Origin: Kaustia mangrovi
GTDB taxonomy: Bacteria; Pseudomonadota; Alphaproteobacteria; Rhizobiales; Im1
Direction: 5' to 3'
DNA length: 64,000 nt
NCBI RefSeq assembly: GCF_015482775.1
Contig: NZ_CP058214.1
Coordinates: 3,586,501-3,650,500, forward strand
Below are positions 1-8,973 of the stretch, piece after piece. The first letter of the stretch is position 1; every line of letters starts with the position of its first letter. The notes beneath the pieces are model-generated. The model did no database searches. It had not been told where the DNA came from and was given only the letters and a program-made list of their open reading frames with translations. The translations under genes were made by a program, and so were the position numbers.

Positions 1-330
1 CTGTCGGGTCATCGCGGCTGGCCGGGCGCCGTCGTCTACGGCGTCTCCAAGCACGGCGTGCTGGGGCTGACACGCAGTCTCGCGGTGGAATGGGCCGATG
101 ACGGCGTGCGCGTGAACTCGATCTCGCCGGGCTTCTTCATGACGGAGATCAACCGCGACAGGATGGGCGAGGAGCGCAAGGCGAAGGCCATGTCGCGCAC
201 GCCCATGAACCGTTTCGGCGACGTGGAGGAGCTGGTGGCCGCCGCCGTCTATCTCGCCTCCGATGCCGCGCGCTACGTGACGGGCACCGATCTCGCCGTC
301 GATGGCGGTTATCTCGCCGCCGGGATCTGA
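1..330 (+). CDS. SDR-family oxidoreductase, C-terminal part
   Basis: This is the last 109 codons of a classical short-chain dehydrogenase/reductase; the 5' part, with the Rossmann glycine motif, lies outside the window. Visible are the active-site Tyr and Lys in VYGVSKHGV (YxxxK), the segment RVNSISPGFFMTEI that follows the active site in NAD(P)-dependent SDRs, and the usual C-terminal end VTGTDLAVDGGYLA. It probably reduces or oxidises a small alcohol or ketone in the cytoplasm; the substrate cannot be told from this fragment. It converges on the FAD oxidoreductase gene with only 37 bp between them. It may belong to the same organic-acid locus, but this is inference from position only. Confidence 0.9.
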   Translation: MSGHRGWPGAVVYGVSKHGVLGLTRSLAVEWADDGVRVNSISPGFFMTEINRDRMGEERKAKAMSRTPMNRFGDVEELVAAAVYLASDAARYVTGTDLAVDGGYLAAGI

Positions 331-367
331 AGCCCGCCGTCGCGGGGAACGGCGCGTTGGAGATGGC

Positions 368-1498
368 CTATGCGCTCAGTTTCAGGGCGGCACCGCCATC
401 GAGGCGGGTTGCGACCTCCAAGGCCAGCGCGAGGGAGGCGGTGAGGCCGGGGCTTTCGATGCCGAACAGGTTGACGAGCCCCGGAACGCCATGGGCCTCC
501 GGCCCGTCGATCCGGAAATCGGCGGGCGGGTCTGCGGGGCCGACGAGCTTGGGCCGGATACCGGAATAGCCGGGATTGAGGCTGTCGTGAGGAAGCTCCG
601 GCCAATAGCGCCGGATGGCGGCGTAGAAGCTCTCCCCGCGCGCGGGATCGACGCCGTATTCGATCCCGTCGATCCACTCCACATCCGGGCCGAAGCGGGC
701 CTGGCCGCCGAGGTCGAGCGTCAGGTGCACGCCGAGCCCGGCATTGTTGGGGGCGGGATAGATGAGGTGCGAGAAGGGGCAGCGCCCGTTGAGCACGAAA
801 TAGTGCCCGCGCGCATAGCGCGTCACCGGGACATGGGCGGCGTCGAGCCCCTCGATCCGCTCCGCGACATGGGACGCATAGAGCCCCGCCGCATTGACGA
901 GGACGGCGGTCTCCAGCGTCATCGGCTCCGCGCCGCCCGCATGGACGGCGATGCGTCCCTCCGCGACGATCTCGGCGCGCTCGAAGGGCGTGAGAAAGGC
1001 GACCATGGCGCCGGCCGCCTCCGCATCGCCCTGATAGGCGAGCATCAGGGCATGGCTGTCGACGATGCCGGTCGAGGGCGAAAGTGCGCCTCCGACCGTG
1101 TCGAGCGCGGGCTCCAGGGCGTGCGCCTCGGCCGCCGACACCATGGCGAGGTCGTCGACGCCATTGGCCTTGCCGCGCGCGCACAGCGCCTCGATGCCGG
1201 CGAGCTCGTCCTCGCCCGCCGCCACGATCAGCTTGCCGCACCGGCGATAGGGGACGCCGTGGGTGTCCATATAGTCGTAGAGGCGCCGGCGGCCCTCCAC
1301 GCAGGCGCGCGCCTTCAGGCTGCCTTGCGGATAGTAGATGCCGGCATGGATCACCTCGCTGTTGCGCGAGGAGGTCTCCGTGCCGATGGCGTCGGCCGTC
1401 TCCAGGACGACCACCGAGCGGCCGCCCATGGCAAGCTCGCGGGCAATCGCCAGCCCGACGACGCCCGCCCCCACGATGACCGCATCGATATCCGCCAT
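368..1498 (-). CDS. FAD-dependent oxidoreductase, L-2-hydroxyglutarate oxidase-like
   Basis: A 376-residue DAO-fold flavoprotein. The N-terminus shows the FAD-binding GAGVVG (residues 10-15) and the ribose-binding Glu at the end of the second strand (VVVLE). The segment [18 protein letters not shown] is characteristic of the L-2-hydroxyglutarate dehydrogenase/oxidase (LhgO) branch, as is the C-terminal [16 protein letters not shown]. Members oxidise 2-hydroxy acids to 2-oxo acids with FAD. It is the last gene of a three-gene minus-strand operon after the CoA-transferase and crotonase-family genes, 29 bp from the latter. The substrate is probably a hydroxycarboxylate, but 2-hydroxyglutarate itself is not proven. 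Other DAO-family hydroxyacid or amine oxidases remain possible. Confidence 0.85.
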   Translation of the reverse strand: MADIDAVIVGAGVVGLAIARELAMGGRSVVVLETADAIGTETSSRNSEVIHAGIYYPQGSLKARACVEGRRRLYDYMDTHGVPYRRCGKLIVAAGEDELAGIEALCARGKANGVDDLAMVSAAEAHALEPALDTVGGALSPSTGIVDSHALMLAYQGDAEAAGAMVAFLTPFERAEIVAEGRIAVHAGGAEPMTLETAVLVNAAGLYASHVAERIEGLDAAHVPVTRYARGHYFVLNGRCPFSHLIYPAPNNAGLGVHLTLDLGGQARFGPDVEWIDGIEYGVDPARGESFYAAIRRYWPELPHDSLNPGYSGIRPKLVGPADPPADFRIDGPEAHGVPGLVNLFGIESPGLTASLALALEVATRLDGGAALKLSA

Positions 1499-1527
1499 GA
1501 TCCTCCGTCCAGCGTCTCGTTCCGGGT

Positions 1528-2316
1528 CTACGCGCCGACGAATTTCGGCTTGCGCTTCTCCATGAAGGCGCGGCGGCCTTCCTCGTAGTCGCGGCTCGCA
1601 AAGCAGCGCGCGACCATGTCCTCGCAGGCCTTCATGTCCCGATCCGCCGGATCCTTCAAGGTCTGGTTGACGATAAACTTGACGGAGGCAACCGTCAGCG
1701 GCGCATTGGCCGTGATCTTGCGGGCGTAGTCGTCCACATAGGCCGTCACCAGCCCGTCGGGCACGGTGCGGTTGACGAGGCCCATCTCGCGGGCCTCCGC
1801 GGAGGAGAACAGCCGCGCGGTGAAGAAGATCTCCTTGGCATGGGACGGCCCGACGAGCTGGACGAGCCGTTCCAGCCCGTTATAGCCGTAGCCGAGGCCA
1901 AGCTTGGCGGCGGGAATGGCGAAGCGCGAGCCCTCGCCGCAAATGCGCATGTCGCAGCAGATGGCAAGCGCCACGCCGCCGCCCACGCACACGCCGGTGA
2001 TCTCCGCGATGGTCGGCTTCGGGAAGTTGTGGAGCTTGCGATAGACGCGGCCGGTCGTGTCGTTGTAGCGCTTCACCGAGGCCTCGTCGGCACGCTCCGA
2101 TTCGAACTTGGAGATGTCGGCGCCGGACACGAAGGCCTTGTCGCCCGCACCCGAGACGACGACGACGCGAACCTCGTCATTGGCGGCATAGTCGTCGAGC
2201 ACCGCCTCCACCGTTTCCCACATGTCGAGCGAGACGGCATTGCGGCGCTCGGGATTGTTGAAGACGATGCGCCCGACGCCGTCGGCGACGCTGTGAAGTA
2301 TCTTCTGCTGGTCCAT
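1528..2316 (-). CDS. Crotonase-fold protein annotated as enoyl-CoA hydratase, both catalytic Glu replaced
   Basis: A 262-residue crotonase-superfamily protein. The ATG at 2316 is chosen because GAGGA sits just upstream; the frame stays open further upstream but without homology. The CoA-binding and oxyanion-hole segments are present ([11 protein letters not shown] about residues 61-71; [13 protein letters not shown] at 111-123). In mitochondrial crotonase the two catalytic glutamates lie in the GGCEL and QPEI segments. By my alignment the equivalents here are Ala116 (GGVAL) and Ala136 (IPAAKLG). Simple hydration of an enoyl-CoA is therefore doubtful. Isomerase, hydrolase or decarboxylase activity on a CoA ester is more likely. 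It is the middle gene of the operon with the CaiB CoA-transferase and FAD oxidoreductase. Confidence 0.85.
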   Translation of the reverse strand: MDQQKILHSVADGVGRIVFNNPERRNAVSLDMWETVEAVLDDYAANDEVRVVVVSGAGDKAFVSGADISKFESERADEASVKRYNDTTGRVYRKLHNFPKPTIAEITGVCVGGGVALAICCDMRICGEGSRFAIPAAKLGLGYGYNGLERLVQLVGPSHAKEIFFTARLFSSAEAREMGLVNRTVPDGLVTAYVDDYARKITANAPLTVASVKFIVNQTLKDPADRDMKACEDMVARCFASRDYEEGRRAFMEKRKPKFVGA

Positions 2317-2354
2317 GGTGTCCTCGTTGGTGGCATGCCGCAGCAATGATGCGG

Positions 2355-3545
2355 TCAGATAACATGGTCCGCGCGCAGGCGCGAAATGTCCGCCTCCGCG
2401 TAGCCGATCTCCCTCAGGATCTCGTCGGTGTGCTCGCCCGCCCTGGGCGTCGGCGCGGCGATTTCGCTCGGCGTGCGGGAAAGGCGCACGGGCTGGCCGA
2501 CGACCTTGACGTCGCCGCGCTCGCAGCCGGTCATGTCGCGCGCAATGCCCAGATGGCGGACCTGCGGGTCGTCGAACACCTTGTCGACGGTGTTGATCGC
2601 GCCGCAGGGCACCCCCGCCGCGTTGAGCGCCTCGATCCAGTGATCGGCGGGCTTCGTGCGGGTGATGGCGTCGATCTCGGCATTGAGCCGGTCCCGGTTC
2701 TCCAGCCGGCTTGCGGAGCTCTCGTATTCGGGCCGCTCGGCCAGCTCCGGAGCGCCGAGGGCCGAGCACAGGCGCCGCCAGATCTCCTCGCCCGAGCAGG
2801 CGATGTTGACATGGCCGTCGGCGGTCTCGAACACGCCGGTGGGGATGGAGGTCGGGTGGTTGTTGCCGGCCTGCGGCGGCACGGTGGCGTCCATCAGCCA
2901 GCGCGCGGCCTGGAAGTCGAGCATGAAGATCTGCGCCTCCAGAAGCGAGGTGGACAGCCATTGCCCCTCGCCGGAGACGTCGCGCTCGAGCAGGGCGACG
3001 AGAATGCCCTGCGCCGCCATCAGCCCCGCCGTCAGGTCGGCGATGGGAATGCCCACGCGCACCGGCCCCTGGCCGGGCAGTCCGGTAATCGACATGAGCC
3101 CGCCCATGCCTTGCGCGATCTGGTCGAAGCCGGGGCGCTTCGCATAGGGGCCGTCCTGGCCGAAGCCGGAGATGCTCGCATAGACGAGGCGGGGATTGAC
3201 CGCCTTCAGCGTGTCGTAGTCGACGCCCAGCCGGTGCTTCACGTCGGGCCGGTAGTTCTCCACCACGACATCGGCCTGCGCCACGAGCTTGCGGAAGATC
3301 TCCAGGCCGTCCTTCGCCTTCAGATTGAGCGTCAGGCTGCGCTTGTTGCGGTGCAGGTTCTGGAAATCGGCGCCGTCGCGGGGGCCGCCGAGCTGTCCCT
3401 TGCTGTCGGTTGTGGGCTGCTCGATCTTGATGACGTTCGCGCCCCAGTCGGCGAGCTGGCGCACGGCGGTGGGCCCTGCGCGCACCCGGGTCAGGTCAAG
3501 GACCGTGAAGCGTGACAACGCCTGGCTGGCGGGCTTGTGGGGCAT
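2355..3545 (-). CDS. CaiB/BaiF (class III) CoA-transferase
   Basis: A 396-residue family III CoA-transferase of typical length. N-terminal landmarks are VLDLTRVRAGP and ADWGANVIKIEQP. RPGFDQIAQGMGG carries Asp141, equivalent to the catalytic Asp169 of formyl-CoA transferase, which forms the aspartyl-CoA thioester. These enzymes move CoA between carboxylic acids in the cytoplasm. It is the first gene of a minus-strand operon with the crotonase-family and FAD oxidoreductase genes, and diverges from a GntR regulator and a tricarboxylate-type transporter. It probably activates an imported organic acid as its CoA ester. The donor and acceptor acids cannot be read from sequence. Confidence 0.92.
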   Translation of the reverse strand: MPHKPASQALSRFTVLDLTRVRAGPTAVRQLADWGANVIKIEQPTTDSKGQLGGPRDGADFQNLHRNKRSLTLNLKAKDGLEIFRKLVAQADVVVENYRPDVKHRLGVDYDTLKAVNPRLVYASISGFGQDGPYAKRPGFDQIAQGMGGLMSITGLPGQGPVRVGIPIADLTAGLMAAQGILVALLERDVSGEGQWLSTSLLEAQIFMLDFQAARWLMDATVPPQAGNNHPTSIPTGVFETADGHVNIACSGEEIWRRLCSALGAPELAERPEYESSASRLENRDRLNAEIDAITRTKPADHWIEALNAAGVPCGAINTVDKVFDDPQVRHLGIARDMTGCERGDVKVVGQPVRLSRTPSEIAAPTPRAGEHTDEILREIGYAEADISRLRADHVI

Positions 3546-3657
3546 GGATCGTCATCCTTCCAGTCTTGATCTTTCCTCTCCCCCTTGCGGAGGAGCGGTT
3601 CGCGTTTCCTCAGACGCTCCCAGGGGATCGTTCGGTGCCCCCGTTTCGCATCCAGTC

Positions 3658-3693
3658 TGTCAACTGTCAACAATTTACACAAGACAGTTGACA
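3658..3693. promoter_or_regulatory. Perfect 11-bp inverted repeat, probable GntR operator
   Basis: TGTCAACTGTC (3658-3668) and its exact complement GACAGTTGACA (3683-3693) flank a 14-bp spacer in the 159-210 bp divergent region between the CoA-transferase gene and gntR. Each arm contains a TTGACA hexamer on one strand, so it may overlap -35 elements of both divergent promoters. GntR/FCD proteins bind such palindromes, and the adjacent gene encodes one, so autoregulation and control of both operons is inferred. Confidence 0.55.
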
Positions 3694-3754
3694 TGTCGAC
3701 TGTTTGCGGACCATGCTTCCCGAATATGCCGCCGCAACCGGGATGTGCCCCCCC

Positions 3755-4462
3755 ATGATCGACCAGCCGCGATTCCATGCCCGCAATGTCGAGACGCTCA
3801 CGACCTCCGTTCAGCGCGAGATCGAGCGCATGATCATGGCCGGCGAGGTTGCGGCCGGCGACAGGCTGAGCGAGAGCGCGCTGGCCGACGCCATGGGCGT
3901 GAGCCGCGGGCCGGTGCGCGAGGCCATGCGGGCGCTCGCGCAGGCGGGGCTTGTGGAGATCATCGCCAATAAGGGCGTCGTCGTGCGCCGCATCGAGATG
4001 GAGGAGGTGCTCGACCTCTACGATCTGCGCGGTGTGATCTTCGGCCTGGCCGTGGAGGGCGTCGCCTGCAACGGCACGGCCGGCCAGGTGGCGGAGCTTA
4101 AGCAGAACCTTGCCGACATGATCTCCGCCTACGAGGCCGGAGACCACGGCCGCTATTACGAGCTGAACGTGGCCTTCCACGCCGCGATTGCCGAATACAG
4201 CGGAAATGCCCGCGCACGGGCGATCTATGAGAGCCTCGTGAAGGAGATGCACCTGTTCCGCCGGCGCGGGCTGTCCTTCGTCTCCAATGTGGAGGCGTCC
4301 CTCGACGAGCATCGCGATATCGTGGAGGCCATCGCCGCGGGCGATGCGGAGGCCGCGTTCCGGGCCGGCCGCGCCCACGTCATGAACGGCAAGCAGCGCT
4401 TCCTGAGCACGCTGCAGCAGTCCAGAGCGCACAAGGAGGTCGAGACCGGCGAACCGCGCTGA
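3755..4462 (+). CDS. GntR-family regulator, FCD subfamily
   Basis: The protein has an N-terminal winged helix-turn-helix (VQREIERMIMAGEVAAGDRL to GLVEIIANKGVVVRRI) and a C-terminal all-helical FCD ligand domain with the metal-binding-type segment YYELNVAFHAAIAEYSGN and a late LDEHRDIVEAIAAGD. FCD regulators usually sense organic acids and repress neighbouring catabolic genes. The start is uncertain. ATG 3755 (MIDQPRF) gives 235 residues, a usual length; ATGs at 3713 and 3743 and a TTG at 3704 are in frame upstream, and none has a clear ribosome-binding site. It diverges from the CoA-transferase operon and precedes tctCBA. A perfect inverted repeat lies just upstream. Confidence 0.9.
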   Translation: MIDQPRFHARNVETLTTSVQREIERMIMAGEVAAGDRLSESALADAMGVSRGPVREAMRALAQAGLVEIIANKGVVVRRIEMEEVLDLYDLRGVIFGLAVEGVACNGTAGQVAELKQNLADMISAYEAGDHGRYYELNVAFHAAIAEYSGNARARAIYESLVKEMHLFRRRGLSFVSNVEASLDEHRDIVEAIAAGDAEAAFRAGRAHVMNGKQRFLSTLQQSRAHKEVETGEPR

Positions 4463-4471
4463 CGACGACCC

Positions 4472-4491
4472 GCCCCGGAAACCGCCGGGGC
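4472..4491 (+). terminator. GC-rich hairpin between gntR and tctC
   Basis: GCCCCGG (4472-4478) pairs exactly with CCGGGGC (4485-4491) over a 6-nt loop, just after the gntR stop. There is no T-run, so it may be a weak terminator or an mRNA-stabilising structure that sets different levels for gntR and the transporter genes. Confidence 0.35.
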
Positions 4492-4546
4492 CGGGACCTT
4501 TCAAGAGATACGTCGAAAAGACGAAGCAGAAATAGGGAGGAAACGA

Positions 4547-5533
4547 ATGACTCTGCCGCGCGCAGTGAATGCACGACGTCACCTTGCCGCCGCCCTTGCG
4601 GGGGCCGTCATGGCCACCGCGGCCGCAGTTCCCGCCATGGCGGAGGACTTCCCCTCCGATACCGTCAATGTCGTCACCCATGCCGGGCCCGGCGGCGGCT
4701 CCGACATCACCACGCGCATGATGATGCGCAACACCGCCGACCATATCGACCAGGACTTCCAGGTGGTCAACCGGCGCGGTGGCAGCGGGGCGGCGGCCCT
4801 GATGTATGCCCGCGGCCAGGAAAAGGACGGCCATACGGTCCTGCTCATCACCCAGTCGCATCTCTTCCAGATCGCGCAGGGCAAGGTGCCGGTCGAGATC
4901 GACGACATTGTCGGCGTCGCGCGCGCCACGCTCGACCCGCAGATCATCGCCGTGCCGGCCTCCAGCGATATCAAGGACCTGAAGGGCCTCGTCGCGGCGT
5001 CGAAGGCCAAGGAAGGCGGCCTCAAATGGGGCACGACCTTCGTCGGCGGCATCGACCATGTCGCGATTCACAACTTCGCCAAGAAGGCCGACGGCATGCC
5101 CTACACCATCGTGCCGTTCAAGGGCGGCGGCGACATCGTTACCAATCTCGTCGGCGCCAATGTCGACGTGGCCTCGCTGAACTATGCCGAAGGCGAGGCG
5201 CAGTTCAACGCCGGCGAACTCCGGCCCATCGCGGTGCTGGCCGAAAAGCGCATCGACTCGTTGCCGGACGTTCCCACCGCGCACGAGCAGGGCATCGACG
5301 CGGAGGCCGCCACCATCCGCGGCTTCGCGGTGCTGAAGGGCGTGCCGGAAGAGCGTGTCGCCATCCTGGAGGAGGCGATCGTTAAGGGCATGCGCGAGCC
5401 GGGCTTCGTCGAATATCTCCAGAGCGGCGGCATGACGGAGGAGAGCGTCGTCGGGCGCGAGGAGTGGAACGCGCAGATCCGCCGGATCTACGAGGAGAGC
5501 CGCGTCGCGCTCGAGGAGCTGGGGCTCCTGTGA
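4547..5533 (+). CDS. tctC: Tripartite tricarboxylate transporter substrate-binding protein (TctC/Bug family)
   Basis: A 328-residue periplasmic binding protein. An N-terminal signal peptide ends near Ala32 (VPAMAEDFPSD). The Bug-family core follows: NVVTHAGPGGGSDITTR, then VNRRGGSGAAALMYARGQEKDG, FKGGGDIVTNLVGANVDV and the C-terminal LQSGGMTEESVVG. It captures a carboxylate in the periplasm for the TctAB permease encoded next. The start is firm, with GGGAGGAAACG directly before the ATG. The next gene's GTG overlaps its stop. The ligand is probably a di- or tricarboxylate or related acid handled by the divergent CoA-transferase operon, but Bug proteins vary widely in ligand. Confidence 0.93.
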   Translation: MTLPRAVNARRHLAAALAGAVMATAAAVPAMAEDFPSDTVNVVTHAGPGGGSDITTRMMMRNTADHIDQDFQVVNRRGGSGAAALMYARGQEKDGHTVLLITQSHLFQIAQGKVPVEIDDIVGVARATLDPQIIAVPASSDIKDLKGLVAASKAKEGGLKWGTTFVGGIDHVAIHNFAKKADGMPYTIVPFKGGGDIVTNLVGANVDVASLNYAEGEAQFNAGELRPIAVLAEKRIDSLPDVPTAHEQGIDAEAATIRGFAVLKGVPEERVAILEEAIVKGMREPGFVEYLQSGGMTEESVVGREEWNAQIRRIYEESRVALEELGLL

Positions 5534-6075
5534 GCCATGCAGCCCCGCCACCGCCGTCAGCCGGACCTGCCGCAATGACCGAGCCCCGCCCGACGAGAGA
5601 GGGAGTGGCGGCGTTGCCTGCCGCCCTCCTGCCGCGCGACGCCGTGGTCGCGCTCGCCATCCTCGTCTTCTGCGCCGTTGCCTACTGGCTGACGACCGGC
5701 TTCGACGAGGCGCCGGCGGCCATGGCGCAGAACATCCAGCCCTCGACCTTCCCGCAACTCGTCATCACGGTGATGGCCGTCCTTGCGGGCGTGATCTTCG
5801 TCCAGTCCTTCGCCGCGCCGCAGAAGACGCTCGCCCGCGTGCCGCCCCTCGTTCCGGTGTCGGCGGGTGTGATGGTCGCCTTCGTCACGGCGTTCCAGAC
5901 GCTCGGTATCGTTCCGGCCATGGTGCTCATGTGCCTCGGCCTGCCGGCGCTCTGGGGCGAGCGGCGCTGGGGGCTCGTCATCGCCTTCGCCGTCCTGTTC
6001 CCGGCGGCAATCTACGGACTGTTCGCCGGCCTGCTCGACGTCTATTTCGAGCCCGGTCCGCTCATCCCCTGGTAA
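5530..6075 (+). CDS. tctB: Tripartite tricarboxylate transporter small membrane subunit TctB
   Basis: A small hydrophobic protein with about four transmembrane segments (AVVALAILVFCAVAYWL; QLVITVMAVLAGVIFVQSF; GVMVAFVTAFQTLGIVPAMV; LVIAFAVLFPAAIYGLFAGL), the layout of TctB. It forms the permease with TctA. I prefer the GTG at 5530, which overlaps the tctC stop (GTGA); ATG 5575 (MTEPRP) is an alternative with a poorer ribosome-binding site. The C-terminal YFEPGPLIPW is typical of the family. Confidence 0.88.
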   Translation: MSHAAPPPPSAGPAAMTEPRPTREGVAALPAALLPRDAVVALAILVFCAVAYWLTTGFDEAPAAMAQNIQPSTFPQLVITVMAVLAGVIFVQSFAAPQKTLARVPPLVPVSAGVMVAFVTAFQTLGIVPAMVLMCLGLPALWGERRWGLVIAFAVLFPAAIYGLFAGLLDVYFEPGPLIPW

Positions 6076-6099
6076 TCGACGAAAGGTCGCGGGGCCATC

Positions 6100-7593
6100 A
6101 TGGATGCCTTCCTCTCAGCGCTCGGGCTGTTCCTCGATCCCATGCTGCTCGTCGCGGTGCTCGCCGGCACGGTCGGCGGGGTGCTCGTCGGCGCGTTGCC
6201 GGGCCTGAGCTCGACCATGGCGACGGCGCTTCTCCTGCCTTTCACGCTCGGCATGGAGCCGGGCATGGCGATCGCCCTTCTTAGCGCGCTTTACTGCTCG
6301 GGCACCTATGGTGGGTCGATCACGGCCATCCTGGTCAATGCGCCGGGCGCGCCGGCGGCCGCCGCCACGGCCTTCGACGGCTATCCGCTGGCGCAGAAGG
6401 GCAGGGCCGGCAAGGCGCTCGGCATCGCGGCGGTGGCGAGCGCCATCGGCGGCATGTTCAGCGTCGTCGTCCTCATCGTCGCCGCCCCGCTCCTGTCCCG
6501 CGTGGCCTACGATTTCGGGCCGCCGGAATATTTCGCGCTCGCCCTGTTCGGACTGTCCATGCTCGCCTCGATCAGCTCCGACGCGCCGGTCAAGAACCTG
6601 CTCGGCGGCGCGTTCGGCGTGCTGCTCGCGACAGTCGGCATGGACATGACGACCGGTGTGGAGCGCTTCACCTTCGGCATGTGGGAGCTGTCGGAGGGCG
6701 TCCACTTCATCCCCGTCATGATCGGCCTGTTCGCCGGCGCGGAATTCCTCACCCAGGCACAGACACTCGACCGCGTCACCGTCCACGCCGCGCTCGACGC
6801 GGTGCGCCTGCCGACGCGGGAGGATTTCCGCAAGTGCATGGGCACGATCGCGCGCTCCTGCGGCATCGGCTCCTTCGTGGGCGTTCTGCCGGCGGAGGGC
6901 GGGACGGTCGCGGCCATGATCGGCTACAACGAGGCGAAGCGATGGGCGCGCGACAAGTCGGAATTCGGCCATGGCGACATTCGCGGGATCGCGGGGCCGG
7001 AAAGCGCCAACAACGCCGCGACGGGCGCGGCCATGGTGCCGACGCTGGCGCTCGGCATTCCCGGCAGCGCCACGACGGCGGTGATCCTCGGTGCGCTGCT
7101 CGCCCACGGGCTCAGGCCCGGGCCGCATCTGTTCACCGAGACGCCGACGCTGCTCTACGTCATCTTCACCGCCATGCTGTTCGCCAATGTGGTCTTTCTG
7201 GGCTTCGGCCTCGTCGGCGCCAAGCTGTTCTCGCGCATCACCCTCATCCCGACGACCTTCCTGTGGCCGGCGGTCATCATCCTCGCCGCCATCGGCGCCT
7301 ATGCGCTGGAGCAGTCGATCCTCGATGTCTGGATCATGGTAGTCGCCGGCATTCTGGGCTTCGTGCTGAAGCGCTACGGCTTCTCCGCCGCGCCGATCAT
7401 CATGGGGCTGATCCTGGGCGAGATGGTGGAGAGCACCTTCAAGCAGTCCATGATCATCTTCGACCATAGCTGGGCAGGGTTCCTCGACCGGCCCATCGTG
7501 CTCGTCTTCGTCGCGCTCACGGTCCTGTCCATCGCCTCGCCCTTCGTCAGCAAGGCCTGGCACCGCCGCCGCGAGCGCGAAAATCCGGCATGA
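6100..7593 (+). CDS. tctA: Tripartite tricarboxylate transporter large permease TctA
   Basis: A 497-residue polytopic membrane protein with the TctA signature GTVGGVLVGALPGLSSTMATALLLPFT at the start, then YCSGTYGGSITAILVNAPG and, in the second half, GIAGPESANNAATGAAMVPTLALGIPGS. These are the two glycine/proline-rich motifs of the repeated half-domains. It forms the secondary transport channel with TctB and takes substrate from TctC, driven by an ion gradient. It lies 24 bp after tctB, and its stop overlaps the next start (ATGA), so the AbrB-family gene is very likely in the same transcript. Confidence 0.95.
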   Translation: MDAFLSALGLFLDPMLLVAVLAGTVGGVLVGALPGLSSTMATALLLPFTLGMEPGMAIALLSALYCSGTYGGSITAILVNAPGAPAAAATAFDGYPLAQKGRAGKALGIAAVASAIGGMFSVVVLIVAAPLLSRVAYDFGPPEYFALALFGLSMLASISSDAPVKNLLGGAFGVLLATVGMDMTTGVERFTFGMWELSEGVHFIPVMIGLFAGAEFLTQAQTLDRVTVHAALDAVRLPTREDFRKCMGTIARSCGIGSFVGVLPAEGGTVAAMIGYNEAKRWARDKSEFGHGDIRGIAGPESANNAATGAAMVPTLALGIPGSATTAVILGALLAHGLRPGPHLFTETPTLLYVIFTAMLFANVVFLGFGLVGAKLFSRITLIPTTFLWPAVIILAAIGAYALEQSILDVWIMVVAGILGFVLKRYGFSAAPIIMGLILGEMVESTFKQSMIIFDHSWAGFLDRPIVLVFVALTVLSIASPFVSKAWHRRRERENPA

Positions 7594-8696
7594 ACGGGGT
7601 CGGGGCGCGGCGTCTGACCAGAGATGCCGTGCAGATCGGCGGCACCGTGCTCGCGGGGCTCGCCGCCGCTCTCCTGGCCGACGCCGGCGGGCTGCCGCTG
7701 CCCTGGCTCCTGGCCCCGCTGCTCACAGTGGGCGCCATGTCGCTTGCCGGCGCGCCGACGGCGGCGGTGCCGTTCGGGCGCCGGGTCGGGCAGGCGGTGA
7801 TCGGCACGGCCATCGGCCTCTATCTCAATCCCGGCGTCGTGGAGGAGATGCTGGCCCTCCTGCCGGTCATGATGGCGGTCGCGGGGCTCTCCATCGCGAT
7901 CTCCATCGCCATTGCCGCGCTTGCCGCCGCGCGCGCCGGATTCGGCCTCGCGACCGCCTATTTCGCCTGCATGCCGGGCGGTGTCGCGGAAATGGCGGGG
8001 CTCGGGCGACAATACGGGGCCGACGAGGCCACGGTCGCGATCCTGCAGTCCCTGCGCATCGCCGTGGTTGTCACGGTCATGGCGCCCGCCGTCGCCCTGC
8101 TGGCCGAGCACGGGCGGGGCGGCGCGGCGGCCGGCCTGCCGGATGTGCACTGGCCGGAGCTGGTCGTTCTGCTGTCCGCCGCCGGCCTCCTGTCGGCTCT
8201 CCTGGAGCGGTTCTCGGTGCCCAATGCGTGGATGCTCGGCGGGCTTGCGAGCGGCGCGGCGACGGCGGCGCTGGCGCTGCCCCTGTCGGGCATGCCGGGC
8301 GTTCTGGTGAGTGCCGGCCAGCTTCTCGTGGGCTGCGCGCTCGGAACGCGATTCAAGCCCGATCTCATGCGCGGCGGGGCGCGCCTTGCAGCGACCGGTC
8401 TCCTGATCATGGCGGGGCTGCTCCTCGGCGGCATCGTGCTCGGGCTTGCCGCGGCGGCCCTGACCGGCATGGCGCCCGCCGTGCTCCTGTTGGCCACCGC
8501 ACCCGGCGGTATCACGGAAATGAGCATCACCGCCAAGGTGGTCGGCCTGCCCGTGGCGACCGTCGTCGCCTTCCATCTCGTGCGCATCGTGACGGTGGTG
8601 CTGGCGAGCGCGCCGCTCTACCGCCTCCTGATGCGCATCCGCCCGGCGGGCGACCGGCGCCTACACCGCGGCGGCCCCGATGCGCCGCACCGATGA
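7590..8696 (+). CDS. AbrB-family (PF05145) membrane protein
   Basis: A 368-residue, strongly hydrophobic protein built of two repeats, each with a conserved glycine/proline motif: AYFACMPGGVAEMAGLGRQYG in the first half and LLATAPGGITEMSITAKVVG in the second. Both repeats also carry the PLPWLLAP / VPNAWMLGG type of N-terminal element. This is the AbrB family, often mislabelled ammonia monooxygenase, of unproven transport function. Its ATG overlaps the tctA stop, so it is cotranscribed with the Tct transporter. A role in exporting or exchanging the same kind of acid is only a guess. A second copy of the family lies at 24.2-25.3 kb. Confidence 0.88.
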   Translation: MNGVGARRLTRDAVQIGGTVLAGLAAALLADAGGLPLPWLLAPLLTVGAMSLAGAPTAAVPFGRRVGQAVIGTAIGLYLNPGVVEEMLALLPVMMAVAGLSIAISIAIAALAAARAGFGLATAYFACMPGGVAEMAGLGRQYGADEATVAILQSLRIAVVVTVMAPAVALLAEHGRGGAAAGLPDVHWPELVVLLSAAGLLSALLERFSVPNAWMLGGLASGAATAALALPLSGMPGVLVSAGQLLVGCALGTRFKPDLMRGGARLAATGLLIMAGLLLGGIVLGLAAAALTGMAPAVLLLATAPGGITEMSITAKVVGLPVATVVAFHLVRIVTVVLASAPLYRLLMRIRPAGDRRLHRGGPDAPHR

Positions 8697-8973
8697 CGGC
8701 CATAGCCCGGAAGGGCAGGGGCGATGGGCCGGACGCCGACATTTTGCGCAAGGAACATGCTGCATTGCACAATATTTGGCCTTGCCGTCAGGGTGCCCGA
8801 ATAATAATCTTTTCTCATCTCGGAGGGAGATCCAGCGGGGATCTTGAGGGGCTCGCCACACTGTCCCGAAAGATCCCCGTTTCTCCGCCCGGCAGGCCCG
8901 AAAGTCCGGGCGACGGCCACCGAGCCCGATCCCGCCAGAGCGCACTTTGCGAGCCCGATCGCACAGACGGTCC

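Noticed and set aside
302-1588. Plus-strand frame opposite the FAD oxidoreductase gene
   Set aside because: The minus strand encodes an intact flavoprotein with a GxGxxG motif; the plus frame has no recognisable domain.
8697-8973. Possible gene or regulatory element in the gap between AbrB and the GntR gene
   Set aside because: Open frames here have no homology features. The ATTG-N2-CAAT symmetry near 8760-8775 is too short to support an operator, and both flanking genes end there.
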